A DNA stretch of 12,114 bases from Fibrobacter sp. UBA4223 (GTDB taxonomy: Bacteria > Fibrobacterota > Fibrobacteria > Fibrobacterales > Fibrobacteraceae), in contig DFTB01000005.1 of NCBI GenBank assembly GCA_002382975.1, positions 20,755 to 32,868 on the forward strand, written 5' to 3'. The notes under the pieces were generated by a model. The model saw only the letters and a list, made by a program, of their open reading frames with translations. It ran no database searches and was not told where the DNA came from. Positions 6,393 through 12,114 of this stretch are shown here, in pieces. A program made the translations under genes and the position numbers. Within the stretch, counting starts at the first letter, position 1. Every line of letters starts with the position of its first letter.

Positions 6393-7865
6393 ATGAAAAC
6401 ACAGATTATGATAGCAGCGATCATGGGGATGACCAGCGTCTTTGCCGCCGACGGCGTGCGTTACAAAGACCGCCTTTTCGATGTCAGCGACGCAAGGACC
6501 GTGACCGTCGCCTACGACGTTCCGACCATGGACAAGAGCAACTACAATATCCTCTCCGAATTGATGGTAAGTTTCAAGATGGAAAAGAACATGCTGCACC
6601 TCTACAAATCGGAACAGGTGGTGATGCAGCCGGTCGAGATGGATATCTACGAACCTGTGAACGACAACGGTACAGACAGGGCGGCAGTGGTGATTTGCCA
6701 CGGCGGGGCTTTCGTGGCCTCGGCCAAGGACGACTTTGACCAGAAATCCGTTGCCTACGCGGACTCCCTCGCCGCCCGCGGTTTCGTGACGGCGTCCCTG
6801 GAATACCGCAAGGGCGTGGTCATGACGGGCAGCGGCAATCCGTTCCGCATCGACAGCGCAAGTTTCGCCCGCACGGTCTATAGGAGCGTGCAGGACCTGC
6901 ATGCGGCCATCCGTTACCTGAGACTGAACGCAAAGGCACTGAGAATCAACCCCAGCAAGATTTACGTGCTGGGCAACAGCGCAGGCGCCATGATGGCTCT
7001 TGAAAACATCTATGCCCTGAGCAAAAGGGATTTCCCCTCTTACATCGATTCCACGTCGCAGTTTGTTGTGAAAGACAACAAGAAGGAAAATGTCCCCTGG
7101 GGCAAACTGAATCAGTATGGTGCAAGGGACTATAGGGGCACTGCCGACGGCGTGGTGGCCCTCTGGGGAGGTATCCACGATATCAATCTCGTGAAGAACA
7201 GCGACGTCCCGGTGTTCCTCGCCCACGGGGATTCCGACTACGTGATGCCCTACAACGTGGGACACGCCATATCCAAGCCGGACAAGATGGTTGCCGAAGC
7301 GGTGCCCGAAAAGTACAGCGCCTTTGCAAAGGCCTTCAAGTTCCAAATCGAGACCCCCACCATTTATGGAAGCTACGCCATTGATTCTGCCCTGACAGCA
7401 AGGGGCGTGGCCCACGAATTCTACAACCCGGTGGGCTACGGTCTCAAGCACGAGTTCTACAACAGCACCCGTACCGCAGAAGACGGCAGCGAGATCGTGT
7501 TTGCCGACAGCGTGCAGGACAAGGCTTTCGACTTCTTGTACAAGCTCGCGACCGGAACCTACGGCAAGCAGGAACCGGTGGTGGCCCTCCAGAAATCTGC
7601 CGCTCCGGCAAGCTTCGAAGCCGCAGGGAAGCAGGCGCCTGCATTCGCGAAGGTCTCGAAGATCGCCATGGGCGACAAGAACCTGAGCTTCACGGTTGTG
7701 GAAGGCGACAACGTGGCCTACGGAGTCTTTGACCTGAAGGGCAAGAAGGTGATGGCAGGACGCGCCTCCAGGGGCGAAACGGTATCCCTGGAAGCGGTTG
7801 CCGGCGGAAGCTACTTCCTGAAGGTCCAGGGCGATGCCACTCGACGGATTGTCGTGACACACTAG
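6393..7865 (+). CDS. Secreted alpha/beta-hydrolase esterase with T9SS-like C-terminal domain
   Basis: The protein resembles carboxylesterase/lipase-type alpha/beta hydrolases. The oxyanion-hole motif HGGAF is at residues 103-107. The nucleophile elbow GNSAGA has Ser196. Likely acid and base are Asp280 or Asp282 in HGDSDYVMPY and His353 in GLKHEFYN. A signal peptide covers about 1-18, with cleavage after VFA. The last roughly 65 residues (YGVFDLKGKKV, then GGSYFLKV) resemble a T9SS type A sorting domain, so export through T9SS is inferred. I chose the ATG at 6393 because it has GAGG at 6381-6384 and puts the signal peptide first; an upstream ATG at 6327 would overlap the promoter. The mature enzyme may deacetylate hemicellulose or remove other ester groups, fitting a fibre degrader, but the substrate is not shown by the sequence. 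Length is 490 residues. A terminator follows. Confidence 0.85.
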   Translation: MKTQIMIAAIMGMTSVFAADGVRYKDRLFDVSDARTVTVAYDVPTMDKSNYNILSELMVSFKMEKNMLHLYKSEQVVMQPVEMDIYEPVNDNGTDRAAVVICHGGAFVASAKDDFDQKSVAYADSLAARGFVTASLEYRKGVVMTGSGNPFRIDSASFARTVYRSVQDLHAAIRYLRLNAKALRINPSKIYVLGNSAGAMMALENIYALSKRDFPSYIDSTSQFVVKDNKKENVPWGKLNQYGARDYRGTADGVVALWGGIHDINLVKNSDVPVFLAHGDSDYVMPYNVGHAISKPDKMVAEAVPEKYSAFAKAFKFQIETPTIYGSYAIDSALTARGVAHEFYNPVGYGLKHEFYNSTRTAEDGSEIVFADSVQDKAFDFLYKLATGTYGKQEPVVALQKSAAPASFEAAGKQAPAFAKVSKIAMGDKNLSFTVVEGDNVAYGVFDLKGKKVMAGRASRGETVSLEAVAGGSYFLKVQGDATRRIVVTH

Positions 7866-7910
7866 GTTTCGCGATAAGATCGTCGCTTCGAAAAGTTCCT
7901 CTCTAAAAGC

Positions 7911-7939
7911 AAACGGCCCGGATGATTCCGGGCCGTTTT
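7911..7939 (+). terminator. Rho-independent terminator between convergent genes
   Basis: The 12-bp stem arms AAACGGCCCGGA (7911-7922) and TCCGGGCCGTTT (7927-7938) enclose a TGAT loop, with one further T. It lies between the esterase (+) and the Cys/His-repeat gene (-). On the minus strand the stem is followed by GCTTTTAG, so it may serve both genes. Confidence 0.93.
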
Positions 7940-7981
7940 CCAATAGGGCTTTATCGCAGTACGCTTTGCAATGTGCTGGCC

Positions 7982-8236
7982 CTAATGCTCGTGGTTGCCG
8001 TTGGGGCTGTATGAACAGCCTGAACCGTAGCTGGAAGAGCCACAATAGACGCAACTGTCGTCATCGTGGCCGTGCTTGTGCTTGCCGGTGGGGCTATAGC
8101 TGCAACCCGAACCGTAGCTGGACGAACCGCAGTAGACGCAACGGGATGAGTCGGCGTTATGGACATGCCTGCCGGTGGGACTGTAGGAGCAACCGCTCCC
8201 GTGACTGGATGAACCGCAAAAACGACAACGAGACAT
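7982..8236 (-). CDS. Triplicated Cys/His-repeat microprotein, probably metal-binding
   Basis: I do not recognise a characterised family. The 84 residues are almost entirely three tandem units with an exact 29-residue period starting at Cys4, Cys33 and Cys62. Each unit has the pattern C-x2-C-x8-C-x7-H-x-H, for example CVYCGSSSYGSGCSYSP followed by xGxHxH. Three cysteines and two histidines per unit suggest one zinc or other metal ion per unit. There is no signal peptide or membrane segment, so it is probably cytoplasmic. The linkers are polar (NADSSR and GHDDDS). The ATG at 8234-8236 follows AGAGG at 8244-8248, seven bases upstream; an earlier start at 8272 would overlap the lysC terminator. 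Equivalent serines use different codon families in the three units, which argues for selection on the protein and against a recent DNA duplication. It lies directly downstream of aspartate kinase on the same strand. Confidence 0.82.
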   Translation of the reverse strand: MSRCRFCGSSSHGSGCSYSPTGRHVHNADSSRCVYCGSSSYGSGCSYSPTGKHKHGHDDDSCVYCGSSSYGSGCSYSPNGNHEH

Positions 8237-8262
8237 AATTATACCTCTGAATGTAATATATA

Positions 8263-8294
8263 TAAAAAACACCCCCGGCCGTGATAGTCGGGGG
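8263..8294 (-). terminator. Rho-independent terminator after aspartate kinase
   Basis: On the minus strand a stem between 8287-8294 and 8272-8279 (8 pairs, one G-T wobble, 7-base loop) is followed by TGTTTTTTATA. It lies about 70 bases after the aspartate kinase stop and only 27 bases before the start of the Cys/His-repeat gene. That gene therefore needs read-through or its own promoter, which I could not identify. Confidence 0.85.
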
Positions 8295-8311
8295 CGGTTT
8301 AATGCGGGTCT

Positions 8312-8366
8312 GGATCCTTCGACTTCGGCGCTATGCGCCTCCGCTCAGGATGACGCCGGAGGCGTC
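8312..8366. repeat. REP-like composite palindrome at the 3' end of aspartate kinase
   Basis: The outer arms ATCCT (8314-8318) and AGGAT (8347-8351) enclose TTCGACTTCGGCG and an inner hairpin, GGCGC (8327-8331) with GCGCC (8335-8339). A second hairpin, GACGCC (8352-8357) with GGCGTC (8361-8366), follows and overlaps the aspartate kinase stop codon. The TTCGACT...CGCTCAGG pattern recurs at 10099-10118 and is a widespread class of bacterial intergenic palindrome. Confidence 0.7.
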
Positions 8367-9687
8367 ACTTCACGAACGCGCCGTAGATGGCCTTGATAGC
8401 CTTCTCGGTATCGGCTTCGTCAACACCGGTGATGATGTTGATCTGCGAAGAACCCTGGTCGATGATGCGGACGTTCACCTTGTTGTCGGCGAGAGCGGTG
8501 AACAGCTTTGCAGCCACACCGATCTTGTTCGTCATGCCATGACCCACGGTTGCAATCAGCGAGATGCCCGGGAACACCTTGATACGGTCGGGGCGCATCT
8601 GCTGCGTGATGTCTTCGAGGACCACGTCCTGCACGGCGTCGAGGGCCTTGCTATCTACCACGATGCTCATGGAGTCGATGGCGCTCGGGCACAGTTCGTA
8701 AGAGAGGCCTTCGCTTTCGAGCACGGCGAGCACGCGGCGACCGAAACCGACTTCCTTGTTCATCATGGACTTTTCGATGTAGATCATCGAGAAGCCCTTG
8801 CGGCCGGCGACACCCGTAATCGGAAGCTTCGCTTCTTCCGGAGTGGGGCCGATGATGGTGCCCGCATCTTCGGGGCGGTTCGTGTTGCGGATGTTGATAG
8901 GAATCTTCTTCGCGCGGCACGGGGCGATGGATTCGTCGTGGAGCACGCTTGCGCCGGAGTAGGCGAGTTCGCGGATTTCGCGGTAGCTCACGTATTCGAT
9001 GGGCAGCGGATTTTCCACGATGCGCGGGTCAGCCATGAGCATGCCCGAGACGTCGGTCCAGTTTTCGTACTTGGCGGCATCGATGCCGTTGGCAAGGATA
9101 GCGCCCGTGATGTCGGAACCGCCACGGCTGAAGGTCTTGACTTCGCCACGGAGATTGCTACCGTAAAAGCCCGGCAGCACGTAAAGCTGGTTTTCGTCAG
9201 ACAAGGTCTTCGCGATGTCTTCGTAGGTCTTCGGCGTAATGCGGTACTTGTCGTCGAAGGTGATCAGCGGGAAGGTATCCACGAAATTTGCGCCCAGGTA
9301 CTTGGCCATGAGGCGTGCGCACAGGAACTCGCCACGGCTTACCAAGAAGTCCGTGCTGACGGATTCGGGGTGGTTCTTGAGCTTGTCTTCGAGGCTGTCG
9401 AGATCTTCGGTGAGCTTGTCTTCGAGACCCAGGTCCTTGCAGATTTCGTCATAGCGCTGACGGATCAGGTTCCACGGGGTCGAAAAGTCGAGACCCTTGG
9501 AGGCGAGGTCGTAGGTGCTGTAGAGGAGGTCGGTAAGCTTTGTTTCTTTAGGATTGCGCTTGCCGGGGGCGGAAACGACGATGACCTTGCGGTTCTTGTC
9601 GGATTCAACGATGGCCTTGATCTTCTTGAACTGGCCTGCATCGGCGACAGAGCTGCCGCCGAACTTGCATACGATTCTTTGACTCAT
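8365..9687 (-). CDS. lysC: Aspartate kinase, monofunctional
   Basis: Aspartate kinase phosphorylates L-aspartate with ATP, the first step toward lysine (diaminopimelate), threonine and methionine. The amino-acid kinase domain shows KFGGSS at residues 8-13, SRGGSD at 187-192, the TDVSGMLMADPR block (211-222) and ELAYSGASVLH (240-250). Two ACT domains follow at about 298-365 and 374-440, the usual site of feedback inhibition. There is no homoserine dehydrogenase domain, so it is monofunctional, and the 440-residue length fits. The ATG at 9685-9687 follows AAGGAA; an in-frame TTG at 9727-9729 would add 14 residues not found in the family. No lysine riboswitch was recognised upstream, but the leader has an imperfect inverted repeat. 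The symbol lysC is by family; which end product inhibits it cannot be told. Confidence 0.95.
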   Translation of the reverse strand: MSQRIVCKFGGSSVADAGQFKKIKAIVESDKNRKVIVVSAPGKRNPKETKLTDLLYSTYDLASKGLDFSTPWNLIRQRYDEICKDLGLEDKLTEDLDSLEDKLKNHPESVSTDFLVSRGEFLCARLMAKYLGANFVDTFPLITFDDKYRITPKTYEDIAKTLSDENQLYVLPGFYGSNLRGEVKTFSRGGSDITGAILANGIDAAKYENWTDVSGMLMADPRIVENPLPIEYVSYREIRELAYSGASVLHDESIAPCRAKKIPINIRNTNRPEDAGTIIGPTPEEAKLPITGVAGRKGFSMIYIEKSMMNKEVGFGRRVLAVLESEGLSYELCPSAIDSMSIVVDSKALDAVQDVVLEDITQQMRPDRIKVFPGISLIATVGHGMTNKIGVAAKLFTALADNKVNVRIIDQGSSQINIITGVDEADTEKAIKAIYGAFVK

Positions 9688-9841
9688 TTTTTCCTTTCGG
9701 GCCACCAAACCTCTCGGCTTCGAGCGCAACCGCTTTCCTCACGGTCGTCGTGCCCAAGCCTACCCATCTGGCCAGCCACTTTTAGGCGCCCTCTAAAAAT
9801 TCATTTTCAAAAATTTGGCTGCGACTCTTCGTGCAGTTTCG

Positions 9842-9886
9842 TCATTCAAAGTGGTAAAGACTTCCAGTATTCACCACTTTTCATTC
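9842..9886. repeat. Imperfect inverted repeat flanked by a 6-base direct repeat
   Basis: AAAGTGGT (9848-9855) and ACCACTTT (9873-9880) form a perfect 8-bp outer stem. The inner 17 bases pair partly, ending in ACT-TCC-AGT. The whole is flanked by TCATTC at 9842-9847 and 9881-9886. It lies in the lysC leader. It could be an operator, a leader hairpin or a tiny mobile relic; the sequence does not decide. Confidence 0.5.
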
Positions 9887-10088
9887 CTGCCTGCACTCGG
9901 TCTCGCTCAAATTTTCAAATCAAAGCAATTTTTATCGGTCGCCTTGGTTTAATGTTTGTCTATGTCTGCGACGGCATAATACCCGCCGCGCGGCACATAT
10001 ATAGAAAAAAAGCGCAAGACGAACAAGGGGTTTTAGGGGGCGGAGCCACCTAGGAGAGGGGGTGGTGGAAGACGCGGCGAGGAACGGT

Positions 10089-10179
10089 GGCCCCGGCACC
10101 CTTCGACTACGCTCAGGGCAGGCCAGGCCGGGGTGACATCGGGATGAGGCGCGGCTGCAACCAGGGGGAGGCTTCCCCC
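10089..10179. repeat. REP-like palindrome cluster
   Basis: CCCCGGC (10091-10097) pairs with GCCGGGG (10127-10133). Nested inside is CCCT (10099-10102) with AGGG (10115-10118) around TTCGACTACGCTC. A separate hairpin, GGGGGA (10164-10169) with TCCCCC (10174-10179), follows. No T-run follows on either strand, so these are not good terminators. The TTCGACT...CGCTCAGG core matches the element at 8312-8351. Confidence 0.65.
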
Positions 10180-10207
10180 AACACAAAAAGCAACTATCGT
10201 TTGCAAA

Positions 10208-10238
10208 TTGTAAAAAAGGGGGCGGTTTTGTAAAAATT
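10208..10238 (+). promoter_or_regulatory. Pair of TTGTAAAAA motifs upstream of the sigma-54 activator
   Basis: TTGTAAAAAA (10208-10217) and TTTTGTAAAAATT (10226-10238) lie 57-87 bases before the activator ATG. The same motif occurs four times upstream of the GH45 gene. Shared regulation or a common promoter element is possible; this is pattern matching only. Confidence 0.35.
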
Positions 10239-10294
10239 CGTAGAGCGGGTTCAAAAAACGTTTCGCATCTCCGTTTATTACATCGGAGGGCATA

Positions 10295-11248
10295 ATGAAA
10301 GACCAACACAAAATGCTTGAAATTGCGTCGTTGTCCAACATCCCGGTGCTCTTGCAGGGAGAATCGGGAGCCGGGAAAGAGGTGGCCGCGCGTTTTATCC
10401 ACAATCATGGCCTGCGGAAGGAGGGGCCTTTCGTGGCGCTGAACTGCAGCTCTATCCCGAAGAGTCTTGCGGAGAGTATTCTGGAGGGTTCGGTAAGGGG
10501 CGCGTTTACAGGAGCGGTGGACGAGAAACTAGGGCTTGTCCGCTCTGCAGAAGGGGGCACGCTTTTTCTGGACGAAATCGGGGAACTGCCCATGGATACC
10601 CAAAGCAAGCTTTTGCGCATTCTGCAGGAGAAAACGGTGACGCCCGTGGGAGGCGCCCAGAGCGTTCCCGTGAACTTCCGCCTGATATGCGCCACCAACC
10701 GGAACCTGAAACAGGAAATCTCCGACGGGAATTTCCGGGCGGATTTGTTTTACCGTATCAACGTTTTTCCTGTGGAGATTCCGCCCCTGCGCTCACGGAC
10801 GGATTTTGCCGACGTGGCCCATGACTTGTGGCGGGAGGCTCGGAGCCAAGTGAGTGGGCTCGATTCCAGAAGTCGCGATTCCGGCAACAAACAGCGTGAC
10901 CTTACGGCCGATGAGATGGAACTGCTGAAGGCCTGCCCCTGGCCGGGGAACGTGCGCCAGCTGAAAAATGTGCTGCAGCGCTATACGGTGCTGAAACCTT
11001 ACGACGTGACCCTGACCGAAATCTTGACCCAGGAGTTTTCGCTACCGAAACTTTGCGAAAAAAATATCTGTTCGATTTACGTGACGGATTTCTTGAAAAA
11101 GCGAAAGAAGAAGCCGTCGTTCACCGATATCGAAGAGACGCTTTTGCTATGCAAGGGGAACAAGTGCAAGGCGGCGAAAAAGCTGGGAATTAGCCGCGGA
11201 AGCCTGTGCTACCAGCTACAGAAGGGACGGGTGAAGATTGCGAGCTGA
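10295..11248 (+). CDS. Stand-alone sigma-54-dependent transcriptional activator (AAA+ and Fis-type HTH)
   Basis: Bacterial enhancer-binding proteins hydrolyse ATP to open sigma-54 RNA polymerase promoters. Walker A is GESGAGKE at residues 22-29 and the sigma-54 contact loop GAFTGA is intact at 69-74. Walker B is LFLDE (90-94), the FRADLFYR segment (147-154) holds likely arginine fingers, and WPGNVRQL (216-223) is the sensor II region. A Fis-type helix-turn-helix covers about 281-313 (KAAKKLGISRGSLCYQL). There is no receiver, GAF or PAS domain: only about 20 residues precede Walker A, fewer than in PspF, which also lacks a sensor. The FGH residues usual before the GAFTGA block are replaced by LEGSVR. 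The ATG follows GGAGGG (10285-10290). Activity must be controlled by a partner protein or by its own level. No nearby sigma-54 (-24/-12) promoter was found, so its targets are unknown. Confidence 0.92.
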   Translation: MKDQHKMLEIASLSNIPVLLQGESGAGKEVAARFIHNHGLRKEGPFVALNCSSIPKSLAESILEGSVRGAFTGAVDEKLGLVRSAEGGTLFLDEIGELPMDTQSKLLRILQEKTVTPVGGAQSVPVNFRLICATNRNLKQEISDGNFRADLFYRINVFPVEIPPLRSRTDFADVAHDLWREARSQVSGLDSRSRDSGNKQRDLTADEMELLKACPWPGNVRQLKNVLQRYTVLKPYDVTLTEILTQEFSLPKLCEKNICSIYVTDFLKKRKKKPSFTDIEETLLLCKGNKCKAAKKLGISRGSLCYQLQKGRVKIAS

Positions 11249-11267
11249 GGGAAAGGGAAATGATAGG

Positions 11268-11316
11268 GGATCCTCGCCTTGGTTCGACGCAGCTCACCAC
11301 AGGTCGCGAGGATGAC
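11268..11316. repeat. REP-like palindromic repeat
   Basis: ATCCTCGC (11270-11277) and GCGAGGAT (11306-11313) are the same arms as in the 4263-4287 element, here with a 28-base loop that contains TTCGACGC. It lies between two convergent genes and may end transcripts from either side, though no T-run is present. Confidence 0.65.
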
Positions 11317-11370
11317 AAGAATGTAGCGCGGGGATGACGAAGATGGTTCGCGGGGATGACAAGGTCGTTA
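11305..11370. repeat. Three 22-bp direct repeats
   Basis: Three copies start at 11305, 11327 and 11349 with an exact 22-bp period. The shared core is CGCGRGGATGAC followed by a purine-rich stretch. The first copy overlaps the right arm of the REP-like palindrome and the third ends on the stop codon of the downstream minus-strand gene. It looks like local amplification of a REP half-element. Confidence 0.75.
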
Positions 11371-12114
11371 GAACCGCAGGCCCACGGCGATGTGGTGGTT
11401 GCCGCCATCGAGGGCGAGGCGCGGAGAATAGCCGTAATCGAAGACTATCATGCCGAATACCACGCCAAGGCCGCAGGCAACTCCTGTAGAGTAGTCGTCG
11501 CTTTCGTCTTTGCGGACCGATGTTCCCAGGCGAAGCATCAGGGTTTCGGCATAGGCGATTTCGGCCCCGAACAGCCCCTGGATTTCGGTATCGGCGCGGC
11601 GGTAGGCGTCGGCGGAAACGTGGATGCGCCATCTTTCGGTCACGGGAATCATGCCCGTGATGCCCGCCTGGAGCGCCATGGGAGCGTATTCGTCATCGCT
11701 ATCGTAGGCGGTCACATAGCCCGCGTTGGTAAGGGTCGCACCGAAGGCCATGTATCGGTTCACCTTGAAGGAGCCGCCGATGTCGCCCAAGATGGCGTAG
11801 GCCGTTTCGTCTTCGATGGTCTGGCTTGCAAAGCGGGCGGTAACACCCCAGTTGAAGGCGGAATTACGGCTACCGAGGCCAAGCTGTGCGGCCCAGGCGT
11901 AGGCACCGTACTCCCCTGTCTCGAGACCGTTTTCGTCGCGACCTTCAATGTCGTCGTATCCAAGATAATCTAGACCCGCCAAAAAGGTGAATTTGTCCGC
12001 AAAAGGAAGGCCGTAATAAACGTTGATGAAACGGTCTGAACCCATGCCGTCAAAGACAATCTGGTTCAGGCCGAACTCCGGGGATTCTACGGTGCTCATG
12101 GCCAGCGGGTTCCG
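11368..12114 (-). CDS. PorV/PorQ-like outer-membrane beta-barrel protein, partial (N-terminus outside window)
   Basis: The 248 visible codons encode a C-terminal barrel part: alternating hydrophobic and polar beta-strands with Gly- and aromatic-rich turns, ending in AVGLRF with the terminal Phe typical of outer-membrane barrels. The first visible residues, RNPLAMS, resemble the NPA(A/G)LA block near the N-terminus of PorV/PorQ (UPF0164-type) proteins. The segments FINVYYGLPFADKFTFLAGL and LGDIGGSFKVN also fit this group. In T9SS, PorV carries cargo to the surface attachment complex; other paralogues have unknown roles. The frame is open to the window end, so perhaps 60-100 N-terminal residues and the signal peptide are missing. 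The stop (TAA, 11368-11370) touches a 22-bp repeat array. Barrel nature is well supported; the subfamily is less certain. Confidence 0.65.
   Translation of the reverse strand, partial: RNPLAMSTVESPEFGLNQIVFDGMGSDRFINVYYGLPFADKFTFLAGLDYLGYDDIEGRDENGLETGEYGAYAWAAQLGLGSRNSAFNWGVTARFASQTIEDETAYAILGDIGGSFKVNRYMAFGATLTNAGYVTAYDSDDEYAPMALQAGITGMIPVTERWRIHVSADAYRRADTEIQGLFGAEIAYAETLMLRLGTSVRKDESDDYSTGVACGLGVVFGMIVFDYGYSPRLALDGGNHHIAVGLRF

Larger units (their letters stand above)
9688..10294. other. 607-base gene-free, repeat-rich region between lysC and the sigma-54 activator
   Basis: No protein gene is supported here; long open frames through it have no family features and are shadows of neighbours. 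The left part (9688-9960) is the aspartate kinase leader. It has a small palindrome, TTTTAG and CTAAAA (9780-9798), and a 33-base imperfect inverted repeat at 9848-9880. The centre (about 10020-10180) is a composite of G/C-rich palindromes of REP type. The right part (10200-10294) is A/T-rich and holds the TTGTAAAAA motifs and the ribosome site of the downstream gene. Confidence 0.6.

Noticed and set aside
6372..8054. Long minus-strand open frame of 560 codons opposite the esterase
   Set aside because: It is antisense to a gene with a signal peptide, catalytic motifs, promoter and terminator, and its own translation is rich in His/Val/Gly with no family motif. G/C-rich third positions explain the open frame.
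9688..9800. Possible lysine riboswitch or RNase P-like RNA before aspartate kinase
   Set aside because: Minus-strand pieces such as AGAGGGCGC and GAGGAAAGC look familiar, but the ordered helices and conserved blocks of either RNA are missing and the region is too short for RNase P RNA.
8281..10053. Long plus-strand open frame of 590 codons opposite aspartate kinase
   Set aside because: It is antisense to a gene with unmistakable kinase and ACT motifs and runs on into repeats; no ribosome site or domain supports it.
10164..10179. Terminator made by the GGGGGA / TCCCCC hairpin
   Set aside because: No T-run follows on either strand and no gene ends close by; it fits better as part of the repeat cluster.
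11305..11370. Short CRISPR array
   Set aside because: The 22-bp units are contiguous with no spacers, differ from each other, and no cas gene is nearby.

Overview
The window looks like chromosomal DNA from Fibrobacter or a close relative (Fibrobacterota, fibre-degrading herbivore-gut bacteria). Four things point there: a protein with the Fibrobacter succinogenes major paralogous (FISUMP) domain; a lipid-anchored family 45 glycoside hydrolase with a Ser/Gly/Thr linker; a secreted esterase with a C-terminal domain resembling type IX secretion (T9SS) sorting domains; and a PorV/PorQ-like outer-membrane barrel at the right edge. The assignment is inferred from gene content and was not tested by a search.

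Layout. 1-477 (-): 5' part of tuf (EF-Tu). 478-993: gene-free, with a likely tuf promoter, a tRNA T-arm-like fragment and a strong palindrome cluster in front of the next gene. 994-2490 (+): GH45 endoglucanase lipoprotein, ended by a clear terminator. 2562-6147 (-): a same-strand run transcribed from right to left: small zinc-ribbon protein, FISUMP protein, LpxL/HtrB-type acyltransferase, then, after a 204-base spacer, the lipid II flippase MurJ. That spacer holds a REP-like hairpin and 14 heptanucleotide units running up to the murJ start codon. 6393-7865 (+): secreted alpha/beta-hydrolase esterase with its own promoter and terminator. 7982-8236 (-): an 84-residue protein made of three exact-spacing Cys/His repeats. 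8365-9687 (-): aspartate kinase. 9688-10294: gene-free and rich in repeats. 10295-11248 (+): stand-alone sigma-54 activator. 11249-11367: REP-like sequence and three 22-bp direct repeats. 11368-12114 (-): partial PorV/PorQ-like barrel.

How it fits together. Most of the window serves the cell envelope or the cell surface. GH45 cuts beta-1,4-glucan at the surface. The esterase probably removes ester groups or side chains and may leave through T9SS, for which PorV-type barrels act as shuttles. MurJ and the acyltransferase build peptidoglycan and lipid A. tuf and the aspartate kinase are housekeeping genes.

The most unusual items are the three-repeat Cys/His microprotein, the heptanucleotide and G-quadruplex-like array touching the murJ start codon, and a TTGTAAAAA motif found upstream of both the cellulase and the sigma-54 activator. 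I found no CRISPR array, complete tRNA, rRNA, transposase or phage module.
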